The translations under genes were made by a program, and so were the position numbers. Of a stretch of 64,000 bases of DNA, positions 46,366-55,553 are shown in pieces. The stretch spans positions 186,001-250,000 of the forward strand of contig NZ_JAHTLF010000016.1 of assembly GCF_024614185.1 (NCBI RefSeq). The letters are read 5' to 3'. Position 1 is the first letter of the stretch. Each line of letters opens with the position of its first letter. The notes beneath the pieces are model-generated. The model saw only the letters and a list, made by a program, of their open reading frames with translations, did no database searches and was not told the origin of the DNA. The stretch comes from Nocardioides carbamazepini (GTDB lineage Bacteria; Actinomycetota; Actinomycetes; Propionibacteriales; Nocardioidaceae).

Positions 46366-46405
46366 CGAGAGCCCCGGAAACCTGGGGGTCGGTCCGGGGC
46401 TCTCG
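46366..46405 (-). terminator. 12-bp hairpin terminator after the lytic transglycosylase gene
   Basis: CGAGAGCCCCGG (46366-46377) and its exact complement (46394-46405) enclose a 16-base loop. The hairpin lies 18 bases past the transglycosylase stop on the minus strand and separates that gene from the glycan operon. Confidence 0.85.
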
Positions 46406-46422
46406 TGGCTGGTGCGGGGTGA

Positions 46423-47655
46423 CTACGGCGTCTTGAGGCCGTAGCTCAGCAGGCAGTTCAGCAGCTGCACCGTCTGGGTGAGCTTCGGGAACTCCTTCTG
46501 GCAGGCGGCCGCGGCCTCCTGCTTGGTGAGCAGGCCGAGGACACCGCTGATCACGTTCGAGGTGACCGCGCCGACGCCCTCGTCCACGCCGGTGACGACG
46601 TCGTCGAGCGGAGCCGGGAGCGCCGGGGCCGACGGGGTGCCGGGCTTGGGCTGGGTGGGCTTCTCGTTGCCGCTCCCGCCGCTGCCCCCGTTGCCGGCTC
46701 CCGCGGGCGGCGCGGGGACGGTCGGGTCGGCGGTGGGCGTGCCCGTGCCGGTCGAGCCCTTCGAGCCCTTCGAGCCCTTGTCCTTGTTGATCGCGCCGGG
46801 GCTGCGGACGTCGAAGCTCGGCGGCTCGGGGACGACGTAGCCCGCCGCGGTCGCGTTGTTCGGGACCGAGGTGAAGTCGCCCTCGAGGTAGGCGTTCATG
46901 ATCTTCAGGACCAGGTCGACGTACGCCTGGCTGTGGTTGTAGCGGTAGACCGCGGCACGCTGGCCGACGACCGTGGAGAGGTCGCCGTCGCCGGAGCAGA
47001 GGTAGACCGCGGCCGCGAGGGCCGCGTCGTCGATGTCCTGCGGGTTGCGGGCGGCGTCGTCATCGGCGTCCACGCCCACGACCTGCCAGGTCGACGGGAT
47101 GAACTGCATCGGGCCGACCGCGCGGTCCCACTGGGTGTCGTTGTCGTAGACGCCCGCGTCGGTGTCGGAGATCGCCTTGACGCCGCTCTGGCCGTCGAGC
47201 GCGGGACCGTAGATCCCGGGGGTGGCGACGCCGTCGTTGTCGAGGACGTTGCCGCCGAAGCGACCGTGGTTGGACTCCACCCGGCCGATCGCGGCGATCA
47301 GCTGCCAGGTGATGTTGCAGGACTCGTCGGCCGAGTTGATGACGGTCTCGGCCCGCTGGTAGGCGGCCAGGGCCGCGGCGGGGATCGCGTTGGTCGACGC
47401 GGCGGAGACGATGCCCGCCTCGTTGCCGTCCTCGAGGCCCTCGACCGAGGCCGGGTCCGAGAGGCTCGCGGGGTCGTCGATCGACTCCTCGGGCACGCTG
47501 GTGCCGTCGGTCACCTGACCGGGCGTCTCAGCGGCCTGGACGGGCGAGCCGACGCCGCCGATGCCCGCGACCGACGCGGTCCATGCTGCCGACAGCAGGG
47601 CGAGCGGAATGATGGTGGCGACGCGCTGCAGCCGCCCCAGACGCTTCCTCGACAT
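46423..47655 (-). CDS. Secreted lytic murein transglycosylase (MltB-like SLT)
   Basis: The 410-residue exported protein has a signal-like N terminus (LQRVATIIPLALLSAAWTAS) and an SLT_2/MltB-type lysozyme-like domain at about 110-260. The catalytic Glu lies in IAAIGRVESNHGRFGG, with DRAVGPMQFIPSTW and YRYNHSQAYVDLVL. A Gly/Ser/Lys/Pro-rich linker and a C-terminal helical segment with two Cys follow. It cleaves peptidoglycan, probably in growth or division. The ATG at 47655 follows GGGGAGAG. A CGTAAC-N17-CGTTGA promoter about 75 bases upstream suggests control by the BldN-like sigma factor. Confidence 0.9.
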   Translation of the reverse strand: MSRKRLGRLQRVATIIPLALLSAAWTASVAGIGGVGSPVQAAETPGQVTDGTSVPEESIDDPASLSDPASVEGLEDGNEAGIVSAASTNAIPAAALAAYQRAETVINSADESCNITWQLIAAIGRVESNHGRFGGNVLDNDGVATPGIYGPALDGQSGVKAISDTDAGVYDNDTQWDRAVGPMQFIPSTWQVVGVDADDDAARNPQDIDDAALAAAVYLCSGDGDLSTVVGQRAAVYRYNHSQAYVDLVLKIMNAYLEGDFTSVPNNATAAGYVVPEPPSFDVRSPGAINKDKGSKGSKGSTGTGTPTADPTVPAPPAGAGNGGSGGSGNEKPTQPKPGTPSAPALPAPLDDVVTGVDEGVGAVTSNVISGVLGLLTKQEAAAACQKEFPKLTQTVQLLNCLLSYGLKTP

Positions 47656-47729
47656 GTCTTGACTCTCTCCCCTGGCCACGAGTGACCCCATCGCGTGGGC
47701 TCTCCCTCAGTGCCCACCTGTGCACTGAG

Positions 47730-47758
47730 TCAACGAATCGTGACACACCGACGTTACG
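47730..47758 (-). promoter_or_regulatory. BldN-type promoter of the lytic transglycosylase gene
   Basis: On the minus strand, CGTAAC (47758-47753) and CGTTGA (47735-47730) are exactly 17 bases apart, the same spacing as before rsbN. The elements lie inside or beside a dyad (47740-47766, GTGACAC ... GTGTCAC) that might bind another regulator. A further 8-bp hairpin (47706-47713 with 47722-47729) would lie in the 5' leader. Confidence 0.65.
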
Positions 47759-47864
47759 GGTGTCACATGATCCAGCGCACAACTCTGGGGACGTGCTATG
47801 GGCCTGATGCACAAAGACAGACGGCGATGACGGGCCGTTGGGACCCATCGGCGACAATGGCGCG

Positions 47865-49187
47865 GTGTCCGCACCCCAGACATCCACCTCGGAGGCCCTC
47901 TTCGCTCGGGCGCGTGAGGTGACCCCCGGCGGGGTCAACTCCCCGGTCCGTGCGTTCAACGCGGTCGGCGGCACCCCCCGCTTCATCCGCTCGGCGGCCG
48001 GGCCGTGGCTGACCGACGTCGACGGCAACGAGTACGTCGACCTGATCTGCTCCTGGGGCCCGATGCTGCTCGGCCACGGGCACCCCGCGGTGGTCCAGGC
48101 GGTCCAGGCGGCCGTGAGCCGCGGGACGTCGTACGGCACGCCGACCGAGGGCGAGGTCGCGCTGGTCGAGGCGATCGTGGCGCGCACCCCGGTCGAGCGG
48201 CTCCGCCTGGTCTCGTCGGGCACCGAGGCGACCATGTCGGCGATCCGGCTCGCGCGCGGGTTCACCGGCCGCGACGTGGTCGTGAAGTTCGCCGGCTGCT
48301 ACCACGGCCACGTCGACTCGCTGCTCGCCGCGGCCGGCTCCGGGCTGACCACCTTCTCCATCCCGGGCACCCCGGGCGTTCCGGCCAGCTCCACGGAGCT
48401 GACCCTCGTATTGCCCTACAACGACCGTGCGGCGGTCGCCGCGGTCTTCGCCGAGCACGGCGACCGGATCGCCTGCCTGATCACCGAGGCGGCCCCCGGC
48501 AACATGGGCGTGGTCCCACCGGCGCCCGGGTTCAACCGGTTCCTCGCCGAGACCTGCCGGGCCCACGGCGCGCTGTTCGTCAGCGACGAGGTGATGACCG
48601 GCTTCCGGGTCTCGAAGGCCGGCCAGTGGGGCACCGACGGCGCCGTCGAGGGCTGGGCGCCCGACCTGATGACCTTCGGCAAGGTGATGGGCGGCGGCTT
48701 CCCGGCCGCGGCGTTCGGCGGCCGAGCCGACGTGATGGCCCACCTCGCGCCCGAGGGGCCGGTCTACCAGGCGGGCACGCTCGCCGGGAACCCCGTCGCC
48801 ACCGCGGCCGGCCTGGCCACGCTGAGCGCCGCGACCGACGAGGTCTACGCCCGCCTCGACGCGGTCGCCGATGCCCTGCGGGCCGGCATCGCGGAGAGCT
48901 TCGGCGCCGTCGGGCTGCCGCACGTCATCCAGTCGACCGGGTCGATGTTCTCGGTGTTCTTCACCGAGAGTCCCGTGAAGGACTTCGCGGAGGCGCAGGG
49001 CACCAGCGTGCCGGCGTACGCCGCCCTCTTCCACGCGATGCTGGACCAGGGAGTGCACCTGCCTCCGTCGGCGTTCGAGGCGTGGTTCGTCTCGTCGTCC
49101 CACGACGACCGGGCCGTCCAGCAGGTCCTCGACGCACTGCCCGCCGCCGCCCGCGCGGCCGCCGCGGCCCTGGAGGAGAACGCATGA
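47865..49187 (+). CDS. hemL: Glutamate-1-semialdehyde 2,1-aminomutase
   Basis: HemL converts glutamate-1-semialdehyde to 5-aminolevulinate, the step between HemA and HemB. The 440-residue PLP enzyme has [51 protein letters not shown] and the PLP Lys in [14 protein letters not shown]. The GTG at 47865 is favoured because GACAAT ends six bases upstream in the same GCGACAATGG context as hemB; a GTG/ATG further upstream (47838) is less likely. It overlaps the phosphatase gene (ATGA). Confidence 0.96.
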   Translation: MSAPQTSTSEALFARAREVTPGGVNSPVRAFNAVGGTPRFIRSAAGPWLTDVDGNEYVDLICSWGPMLLGHGHPAVVQAVQAAVSRGTSYGTPTEGEVALVEAIVARTPVERLRLVSSGTEATMSAIRLARGFTGRDVVVKFAGCYHGHVDSLLAAAGSGLTTFSIPGTPGVPASSTELTLVLPYNDRAAVAAVFAEHGDRIACLITEAAPGNMGVVPPAPGFNRFLAETCRAHGALFVSDEVMTGFRVSKAGQWGTDGAVEGWAPDLMTFGKVMGGGFPAAAFGGRADVMAHLAPEGPVYQAGTLAGNPVATAAGLATLSAATDEVYARLDAVADALRAGIAESFGAVGLPHVIQSTGSMFSVFFTESPVKDFAEAQGTSVPAYAALFHAMLDQGVHLPPSAFEAWFVSSSHDDRAVQQVLDALPAAARAAAAALEENA

Positions 49188-49876
49188 CCCCCGACACGAT
49201 CGTCCACCTGGTCCGCCACGGCGAGGTCCACAACCCCGAGGGCATCCTCTACGGCCGCCGCGACGGCTTCCACCTCTCCACCCGTGGCCGCGCGATGGCC
49301 GACCGGGTCGCCGCGGCGCTCAAGGGCAACGACATCGCCCTGATCCGGTCGTCGCCGCTGGAGCGCGCGCAGGAGACCGCCGCGCCCCTGGCCGCCGCGC
49401 TCGGGCTCGAGGTCGGACGCGAGGCGCGGGTCATCGAGTCGGAGAACCGGTTCGAGGGGCTGACCTTCGGCAAGGGCAACAACGCGCTGCGCAATCCACT
49501 GCTGTGGCGCCACCTCTACAACCCGTTCCGGCCGTCGTGGGGCGAGCCCTACCGCCGGATCGTCGAGCGGATGATGGCCGCCGTCCACGACGCCCGGCGC
49601 GACGCCGCCGGCCACGAGGCCGTGCTCGTCTCCCACCAGCTGCCGATCTGGACGACCCGCCTGGCCGCCGAGAAGCGCTCGTTCCTGCACGACCCCCGCA
49701 AGCGGCAGTGCACGCTGTGCTCGATCACGTCCTTCGGGTTCGCGGGCGAGGACCTGGTCGAGATCTCGTACGCCGAGCCGGCGATCGACCTGATCCCGAC
49801 CGGCGACATCGCGGCGCCGTTCTCGGCCGGTGACGCGCCTGAGGAGAACCGGCCCGAGGGGACGCCCTCGGCATGA
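49184..49876 (+). CDS. Histidine phosphatase family protein
   Basis: The 230-residue protein has the catalytic [20 protein letters not shown], the second Arg in [18 protein letters not shown], the Glu in [12 protein letters not shown] and the second His in [11 protein letters not shown]. It is a phosphoglycerate-mutase-type phosphatase of unknown substrate. Its ATGA overlaps on both sides place it between hemL and the cytochrome c maturation genes, an arrangement conserved in mycobacteria and other actinobacteria (Rv0525 region, recalled). Confidence 0.92.
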   Translation: MTPDTIVHLVRHGEVHNPEGILYGRRDGFHLSTRGRAMADRVAAALKGNDIALIRSSPLERAQETAAPLAAALGLEVGREARVIESENRFEGLTFGKGNNALRNPLLWRHLYNPFRPSWGEPYRRIVERMMAAVHDARRDAAGHEAVLVSHQLPIWTTRLAAEKRSFLHDPRKRQCTLCSITSFGFAGEDLVEISYAEPAIDLIPTGDIAAPFSAGDAPEENRPEGTPSA

Positions 49877-50454
49877 GACGCGTCGCCCGTGCCGTCCTGC
49901 TCTCCGCTTCCCTCCTCGTGGTCTCCGCCTGTAGCAACATCGGGGGGACCGGCGATCTCGACTACATCTCCGGGGACGGCAAGGTCGTCCTCGTCGACGA
50001 GGGCGACCGCGAGGAGCCGCTCGAGATCAGCGGTACGACGGTGCAGGGCGAGCCGCTGGACGTCACCGACCTGCGTGGCAAGGTCGTGGTCCTCAACGTG
50101 TGGTGGTCCGGTTGCGGCCCGTGTCGCACCGAGATGCCGATGCTCGTCGACGCCGACAAGGAGCTGGCCGAGGAGCAGCCCGACCAGGTCGCCTTCGTCG
50201 GCATCAACATCCGCGACCTCGCCGCCGAGACGGCGGCGGCGTTCGAACGGGACCGGGGCGTCGACTACCCCTCGCTCTACGACCCCGGCAGCGAGACCCT
50301 GCTCGACATGGGGCGCTACGCGCCCTACGCGCCCCCGGCGACCCTCGTGCTCGACCGCGAGGGCCGCGTGGCCGCGCTCATCAACGGGGCGATCCCGTCG
50401 AAGACGACGCTGACGAGCCTGGTCGAGGACACCCTGGCGGAGACCGATGGTTGA
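49873..50454 (+). CDS. TlpA/ResA-like thiol:disulfide oxidoreductase lipoprotein
   Basis: The 193-residue protein has a lipoprotein signal (VLLSASLLVVSAC, Cys 20) and a thioredoxin domain with KVVVLNVWWSGCGPCRTEMP (CxxC = CGPC) and the cis-Pro in APYAPPATLVLD. It is expected to keep apocytochrome c Cys residues reduced outside the membrane, with electrons from CcdA. It overlaps the phosphatase upstream (ATGA) and ccdA downstream by 8 bases, and it belongs to the system II cytochrome c maturation operon. Confidence 0.94.
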   Translation: MRRVARAVLLSASLLVVSACSNIGGTGDLDYISGDGKVVLVDEGDREEPLEISGTTVQGEPLDVTDLRGKVVVLNVWWSGCGPCRTEMPMLVDADKELAEEQPDQVAFVGINIRDLAAETAAAFERDRGVDYPSLYDPGSETLLDMGRYAPYAPPATLVLDREGRVAALINGAIPSKTTLTSLVEDTLAETDG

Positions 50455-51208
50455 GTGGCTCCAGGAGCAGGCCGTCGCCGGCTCGCTCGGCCTCGCTGTG
50501 CCGGTCGCCGTCTTCGTCGGTCTCGTCTCCTTCTTCTCCCCGTGCGTGCTGCCGCTGCTCCCGGGCTACCTGTCGTACGCCACCGGGCTCTCCGGCGCCG
50601 ACATCGTCTCCGGTGAGGCCGGTCAGCGGCGTGGCCGGATGCTGCTGGGCTCGGTGCTGTTCGTGCTGGGCTTCGCGGTTGTCTTCGTGCTCATGGGCGC
50701 CGCCTTCGGGTCGGTCGGCCGGTCGCTGCGGCGGTGGGACGACGAGATCCAGATGGGGCTCGGGCTGATCCTCATCGTCCTCGGCCTGGTCTTCGCCGGC
50801 GCGCTGCCGTGGCTGCAGCGTGACCTGCGGGTCCACAAGATCCCGGCGGTCGGTCTCGGCGCCGCGCCGGTGATCGGCGCGCTGTTCGCCATCGGCTGGT
50901 CGCCCTGCGTCGGGCCGACGTACGGCGTGATCGTCAACCTGACCTACGTCGACGCCACGGCGATGCGCGGCGCGCTGCTCTCGCTCTGCTACGCCCTCGG
51001 CCTGGGCATCCCGTTCATCGTCGCCGGACTGGCCTACCGCCGCACGCTCGCCCTCACCGGCTTCGTCCGGCGGCACCAGAAGTGGGTGGCGCGGATCGGC
51101 GGGGCGTTCCTGATCCTGATCGGCCTCCTCATGCTCACCGGTTGGTGGGCCGAGCTCGTGCAGTGGCTGCAGCTCCAGCTCGTCCAGAACTTCGAGGTCT
51201 CCGTATGA
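50447..51208 (+). CDS. ccdA: Cytochrome c biogenesis protein CcdA
   Basis: CcdA moves reducing equivalents across the membrane to the ResA-like protein. The 253-residue protein has six or so transmembrane helices with the paired Cys motifs FFSPCVLPLLPGYLSYATG and IGWSPCVGPTYGVI, each Cys in a Pro-Cys context. The ATG at 50447 overlaps the end of the TlpA-like gene, and the stop overlaps resB (ATGA). Confidence 0.95.
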   Translation: MVEWLQEQAVAGSLGLAVPVAVFVGLVSFFSPCVLPLLPGYLSYATGLSGADIVSGEAGQRRGRMLLGSVLFVLGFAVVFVLMGAAFGSVGRSLRRWDDEIQMGLGLILIVLGLVFAGALPWLQRDLRVHKIPAVGLGAAPVIGALFAIGWSPCVGPTYGVIVNLTYVDATAMRGALLSLCYALGLGIPFIVAGLAYRRTLALTGFVRRHQKWVARIGGAFLILIGLLMLTGWWAELVQWLQLQLVQNFEVSV

Positions 51209-52830
51209 GCACCCCGCCACGTCCCGACGCCGCACGGCGCCCGGGCGAGCTGACCGCGCGCGAGCTGCTGCGCTGGGCGTGGCGCCAGCTCACCTCGATG
51301 CGCACGGCGCTGCTCCTGCTGCTCCTGCTCGCGCTCGCCGCCATCCCCGGCTCGGTGATCCCGCAGGCCGACGTCGACTCGCTCGCCGTCACCCGGTGGA
51401 AGGACGAGCACCCCAAGCTGACGCCGGTCTACGAGAAGCTCGACCTGTTCTCCGTCTACAGCTCGCCGTGGTTCTCGGCGATCTACCTGCTGCTGGTGCT
51501 GTCGCTCGTCGGCTGCATCATCCCGCGCCTGTTCGTCTACTACCGCGCGCTGCGGGCCCAGCCGCCGCAGGCACCCCGCAACCTGAGCCGGATGCCGGTG
51601 CAGGCGTCGTACACGACGGACCTCGCGCCGGCCGACGTCCTCGACCGGGCCCGGACGGTGCTCGGCCGCCGGCACCGCCTGCGGGTGGCGGGCGACGGCG
51701 ACGACTACGTCGCCGCGGAGCGCGGCTACGTCCGCGAGGCCGGAAACCTGGTCTTCCACCTGTCTCTGCTGATCGTGCTCGCCGGCGTTGGGATGGGCAG
51801 CCTCTTGGGCTACCAGGGCGGCGTGATCCTGGTCCAGGGCTCCACCTTCAGCAACAACCTCACGCAGTACGACGACTTCAAGCCCGGCGGCCTGTTCCGC
51901 CAGGGCCAGATGAAGAACTTCCGGTTCAGCGTCGACGACTTCTCGATCGACTGGCTCAAGGACGGTCCGCGCTTCGGCCAGGCCCGCAAGTTCGAGGCCG
52001 CGTTGACCTATCGGGTCGGCAAGGGCGAGCCGCGGGAGTACGGGCTGAAGGTCAACCACCCGCTCGAGCTCGACGGCACGGACGTCTTCCTGATCGGCCA
52101 CGGCTACGCCCCGGTCATCACGGTCCGCGACGGCACGGGGCAGGTCGTGCACACCGGTCCGACGGTGTTCCTGCCGCGCGATGCCAGCTTCCTGTCGTAC
52201 GGCGTCGTGAAGGTCCCGACCGCGAAGCCGGGGCAGATCGGGCTGGACGGCCTGTTCTTCCCGACCTTCGAGATGGTCGACGGCAACCCGGTCACCGTGT
52301 TCGGCGACGACCTCAACCCGACGCTGTCGATGCTCGCCTACACCGGCGACCTGGGACTCGACGACGGCCGCTCGCAGTCGGTCTACGTGCTCGACAAGGC
52401 CAAGGCCACGCCGATCACCCAGGAGGACGGCAAGCCGCTGCGCGTCGATCTCCAGGTCGGTGACACCGTCGAGCTGCCCGACGGGCTCGGCTCGGTGACC
52501 TTCGAGCGGGTCGACCCCTGGATCCGGGTGCAGATCAGCCAGACGCCCGGCAAGGAGGTCGCGCTGCTCGGCGTGATCCTCGCCCTGATCGGCCTGTGCT
52601 GCTCGCTGTTCATCCGGCCGCGCCGGGTGTGGGTGCGGGCGGTCCCGGTCGGCCACGGCGACCCTGGTGATCCGGCGGCCGCGGGCGAGGGCACAATGGA
52701 CGGAACCGGCGGCACTGAGCCGATGACCACCAGGGTCGAGGTCGCCGTACTCGATCGCTCCGGCAACGGTGAGATGGACGAGATCCTGACCACCGTTCTG
52801 TCGCAGCTCCAGGAGGCATCACAGTCGTGA
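51205..52830 (+). CDS. resB: Cytochrome c biogenesis protein ResB (Ccs1)
   Basis: ResB, with CcsA/CcsB, forms the system II synthase that exports heme and ligates it to apocytochrome c. The 541-residue protein has three N-terminal membrane helices (TALLLLLLLALAAIPGSVIP, AIYLLLVLSLVGCIIPRLF, LVFHLSLLIVLAGVGMGSL), a large external domain, and a fourth helix near residue 460 (ALLGVILALIGLCCSLFI). The acidic C-terminal tail is longer than usual. It overlaps ccdA and ccsB by ATGA/GTGA. Confidence 0.95.
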   Translation: MSTPPRPDAARRPGELTARELLRWAWRQLTSMRTALLLLLLLALAAIPGSVIPQADVDSLAVTRWKDEHPKLTPVYEKLDLFSVYSSPWFSAIYLLLVLSLVGCIIPRLFVYYRALRAQPPQAPRNLSRMPVQASYTTDLAPADVLDRARTVLGRRHRLRVAGDGDDYVAAERGYVREAGNLVFHLSLLIVLAGVGMGSLLGYQGGVILVQGSTFSNNLTQYDDFKPGGLFRQGQMKNFRFSVDDFSIDWLKDGPRFGQARKFEAALTYRVGKGEPREYGLKVNHPLELDGTDVFLIGHGYAPVITVRDGTGQVVHTGPTVFLPRDASFLSYGVVKVPTAKPGQIGLDGLFFPTFEMVDGNPVTVFGDDLNPTLSMLAYTGDLGLDDGRSQSVYVLDKAKATPITQEDGKPLRVDLQVGDTVELPDGLGSVTFERVDPWIRVQISQTPGKEVALLGVILALIGLCCSLFIRPRRVWVRAVPVGHGDPGDPAAAGEGTMDGTGGTEPMTTRVEVAVLDRSGNGEMDEILTTVLSQLQEASQS

Positions 52831-53894
52831 GCAACACCGCGTGGGAGACGCTGAGCAACCAGGCCGTCGGGGCGGCCGGCATCGTCTACTTCGTCGCCCT
52901 GGTCGTCTACCTGGCCGAGTGGGCGGCCCTGCGCCAGCCGGCCGCCGAGCGCGTCCTCGTCGGCGCGGGCAGCGCGGAAGCCTCGGACGGGGCCGCGGCG
53001 CCCGAGGCATCGTCGCCCGGGGCCGCGGCGCCACGTGCCGCGCGCGTGGCCTTCCTCGGCCGCCTGGGCCTGCTGCTCACGGCGATCGCCTGCGCGGCGC
53101 ACTTCGTGGCCCTGGTGGGCCGGGGCATGGCCGCCGACCCCAACCGGGTGCCGTGGGGCAACATGTACGAGTTCACGCTCTCCGGCACCTTCGTCGTCGC
53201 GCTGCTCTACCTGGTGCTCTACAAGAAGTTCGCGCTCGGCTGGATGGGTCCGCTCGTCGTCGGCTTCGTCGTCGCCACGCTCATGGTGGCCGTGATCTGG
53301 CTCTACGACGCGGTCGCGCCGCTGACCGAGTCGCTCAACTCGCCGTGGCTGGTCATCCACGTGATCTCCGCCGTGATCGCCACCGGCGCCTTCAGCCTCG
53401 GCGGGATCGTCTCGATCGTCTATCTCGTCCGGATGCGCGCGCAGCGTCGCGCCGCGGCCGCCGGCACTGAGCTCGGCGGCTGGCTGGCCCGGGTCCCGCA
53501 GCTGGACGCCCTCGACCGCCTGGCCTACCGGGTCCATGCGTTCGCGTTCCCGGTGTGGACCTTCGCGGTCCTCATCACCGGGCCGATCTGGGCGCACGAG
53601 GCGTGGTCGCGCTACTGGAACTGGGATCCCAAGGAGGTGTGGGCGTTCATCACCTGGGTCGTCTACGCCGGGTACCTCCACGCCCGCGCCACCGCCGGCT
53701 GGAAGGGCCGCAAGGCCGCAGTGCTCGCCCTCGTCGGCGTGGCCACGCTGTGGTTCAACTTCATCGGCATCAACTACTTCTCGACCACGAGCCAGCACTC
53801 GTACGCGGCCGAGCGGGTGGTCGACGCGACGACCGGAGCTGCCGGGCAGGTGGTCGAGGCAACGATCGGATCTGTCGCAGAACCGCTGTTCTGA
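52827..53894 (+). CDS. ccsB: Cytochrome c biogenesis protein CcsB (CcsA/ResC type)
   Basis: This 355-residue multi-spanning protein is the second half of the system II heme lyase. The tryptophan-rich heme-binding signature is HEAWSRYWNWDPKEVWAFIT, with conserved His residues in FVALVGRGMAADPNRVPWGN-adjacent helices and LVIHVISAVIATGAFSL. The start is GTG, overlapping the resB stop. An Ala/Glu-rich loop (about residues 45-70) follows helix 1. A GACGAATCCGGTAG word shared with other 3' ends occurs just after the stop. Confidence 0.95.
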   Translation: MSNTAWETLSNQAVGAAGIVYFVALVVYLAEWAALRQPAAERVLVGAGSAEASDGAAAPEASSPGAAAPRAARVAFLGRLGLLLTAIACAAHFVALVGRGMAADPNRVPWGNMYEFTLSGTFVVALLYLVLYKKFALGWMGPLVVGFVVATLMVAVIWLYDAVAPLTESLNSPWLVIHVISAVIATGAFSLGGIVSIVYLVRMRAQRRAAAAGTELGGWLARVPQLDALDRLAYRVHAFAFPVWTFAVLITGPIWAHEAWSRYWNWDPKEVWAFITWVVYAGYLHARATAGWKGRKAAVLALVGVATLWFNFIGINYFSTTSQHSYAAERVVDATTGAAGQVVEATIGSVAEPLF

Positions 53895-53930
53895 GGACGA
53901 ATCCGGTAGTTGAACCGTCGGCAGGCCGGG

Positions 53931-54170
53931 TCAGGCGTCCGGGTTGTCCGGCGGCTGCGGCTGGTCCTTGTGCCGCTCCTGCTGACGGCGCCGCCACTCC
54001 AGATCGCGCAGAAAGCTGTCGTCGTCGTCCGGGGCGACCGGACGGGTCGGCGGCTGCGGCTTCGACGGACGCCGGCGAGCGGGCTGCTCGCCGTACCCGC
54101 GGTCCTGGAGCCAACGGACCGCGAGGTAGGTCAGCGCCGCGAACACGAGGACGACGAGCAACAGCTTCAC
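53931..54170 (-). CDS. Small single-pass membrane protein
   Basis: The 79-residue protein has one N-terminal membrane segment (LLLVVLVFAALTYLAVRWL) and a polar Pro/Asp/Arg-rich tail (DDDDSFLRDLEWRRRQQERH). The GTG start at 54170 follows TACTCT by six bases, like other leaderless starts here. It lies between convergent ccsB and a divergent DUF4229-like gene. Short proteins of this layout are found near men/ccs genes in actinobacteria; no function is known to me. Confidence 0.72.
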   Translation of the reverse strand: MKLLLVVLVFAALTYLAVRWLQDRGYGEQPARRRPSKPQPPTRPVAPDDDDSFLRDLEWRRRQQERHKDQPQPPDNPDA

Positions 54171-54252
54171 CCCTCCAGAGTAGGCGGTGACCGGTTGCTT
54201 CGTGGTGGGTCCCGATGACGGTGGACAACCCGCTCGCGCCTAGGCTGGAAGG

Positions 54253-54516
54253 GTGAAGGAGTTCTGGATCTACACCGCCATGCGGGCCGGCCTCTTCGTC
54301 GGCGCGTTCTGCCTGGTGGCCGGTGTGTGGCTGCTGGTCGCCGACACGGTCAACGTGCTGTGGATCATCGTGATCGCCTTCCTGATCAGCGGCGTCGCGT
54401 CGTACCTCCTGCTCGAGCGGCAGCGCTCCGCGTTCGCCGCCAAGGTCGAGGGGCGCGCGGACCGGATCTCCCGCAAGTACGAGGAGATGCGGTCCCGGGA
54501 GGACCAGGACGACTGA
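54253..54516 (+). CDS. DUF4229-like small membrane protein
   Basis: The 87-residue protein has two membrane helices (AGLFVGAFCLVAGVWLLVA, LWIIVIAFLISGVASYLLL) followed by a charged tail (ERQRSAFAAKVEGRADRISR). This matches the DUF4229 pattern found beside menA in many actinobacteria. TAGGCT ends six bases before the GTG (leaderless). It is convergent with menA. The function is unknown. Confidence 0.82.
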   Translation: MKEFWIYTAMRAGLFVGAFCLVAGVWLLVADTVNVLWIIVIAFLISGVASYLLLERQRSAFAAKVEGRADRISRKYEEMRSREDQDD

Positions 54517-54556
54517 GCCGGGTGGTCCGGTGGGCCGCGGGCCCTGCGTGCGGATC

Positions 54557-55438
54557 TCAGCCGAGGACCAGGCCCGCGCCGGCCAGCACAGCCCACGCCA
54601 GCTCCGCGACCCCGGTCTTCTGCAGCACGGGGATGAGGGCCGGGCCCTGGGCGCCGCCGACGACGATGCGCGCACCCGCGCCGCCGGGCAGCAGGAAGCC
54701 GAGGCCGAGCAGCGCCCACCAGGTGGTGAGGGCGGCGAGGACCACCACCGCCGCCGCGGAGGCGGCGATCAGGAGGGCGTAGAAGCCCCGGGTACGGCGA
54801 TCGCCGAGCCGCACGGCGAGGGTCATCTTGCCTGCGATGCGATCGGTGGGGATGTCGCGCAGGTTGTTGGCGACGAGGATCGCGCACGCGAGGGCGCCGA
54901 CGCCGGCACCGGCGGCGACCGCGGCCCAGCCGCTCGTGCCCCAGTGCTCGGTCTGCACCCAGGTGGTGCCGACGACCGCCACCAGGCCGAAGAACACGAA
55001 GACCATGACCTCGCCGAGCCCCAGGTAGCCGTAGGGCTTCGAGCCGCCGGTGTAGTACCAGGCCGCGAGCACGCTGACCACGCCGACGAGGACCAGCCAC
55101 CACGATGTCGTGGCGGCGAGCGCCAGTCCGGCCACCGCCGCGACGCCGAAGGACAGGAACGCCGCCCGCTTCACCGCGCCCGGCGTCGCGAGACCCGAGC
55201 CGACCAGGCGCAGCGGACCGACCCGCTCGTCGTCGGTGCCGCGGATGCCGTCGGAGTAGTCGTTGGCGTAGTTGACGCCGACCTGGAGGGCCAGGCTGAC
55301 CACGGCGGCGAGCAACGCCTTCCACCACACGCCGTGGTCGTCGTACACGGCGACGGCGGTGCCGACGACGACCGGCGCGACCGCGGCCGGGAGGGTGCGG
55401 ACGCGGGCACCCGCGATCCAGTGCGCTGCTGTGGCCAT
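54557..55438 (-). CDS. menA: 1,4-dihydroxy-2-naphthoate polyprenyltransferase
   Basis: MenA attaches the polyprenyl chain to dihydroxynaphthoate, forming demethylmenaquinone. The 293-residue UbiA-superfamily membrane protein has the first Asp-rich motif in GVNYANDYSDGIRGTDD and the second in ANNLRDIPTDRIAGKMTLA, with about eight helices. The ATG at 55438 begins MATAAHWIAGARVRTLPAAV, the usual MenA start. It is divergent from menE across 115 bases. Confidence 0.96.
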   Translation of the reverse strand: MATAAHWIAGARVRTLPAAVAPVVVGTAVAVYDDHGVWWKALLAAVVSLALQVGVNYANDYSDGIRGTDDERVGPLRLVGSGLATPGAVKRAAFLSFGVAAVAGLALAATTSWWLVLVGVVSVLAAWYYTGGSKPYGYLGLGEVMVFVFFGLVAVVGTTWVQTEHWGTSGWAAVAAGAGVGALACAILVANNLRDIPTDRIAGKMTLAVRLGDRRTRGFYALLIAASAAAVVVLAALTTWWALLGLGFLLPGGAGARIVVGGAQGPALIPVLQKTGVAELAWAVLAGAGLVLG

Positions 55439-55553
55439 AGCCGTCGATTCAAGCAGGCCGGGGGCGGGGCGCGCCCAGTCGGGGTCGACGAGCGACGCCG
55501 CGTCGCGAGTGGTCCCCCGGTCGCGGGCCCGAGCGGGCGATAGCGTCTGCCGG

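Noticed and set aside
47740..47766. MtrA box in the GTGACAC/GTAACG region
   Set aside because: The words are similar, but spacing and order did not fit what I remember of MtrA sites, and they overlap the CGTAAC promoter element.
47656..47790. c-di-AMP (ydaO-type) riboswitch before the lytic transglycosylase
   Set aside because: Such riboswitches occur before actinobacterial wall hydrolases, but the conserved core words are not visible here; a BldN-type promoter explains the region better.
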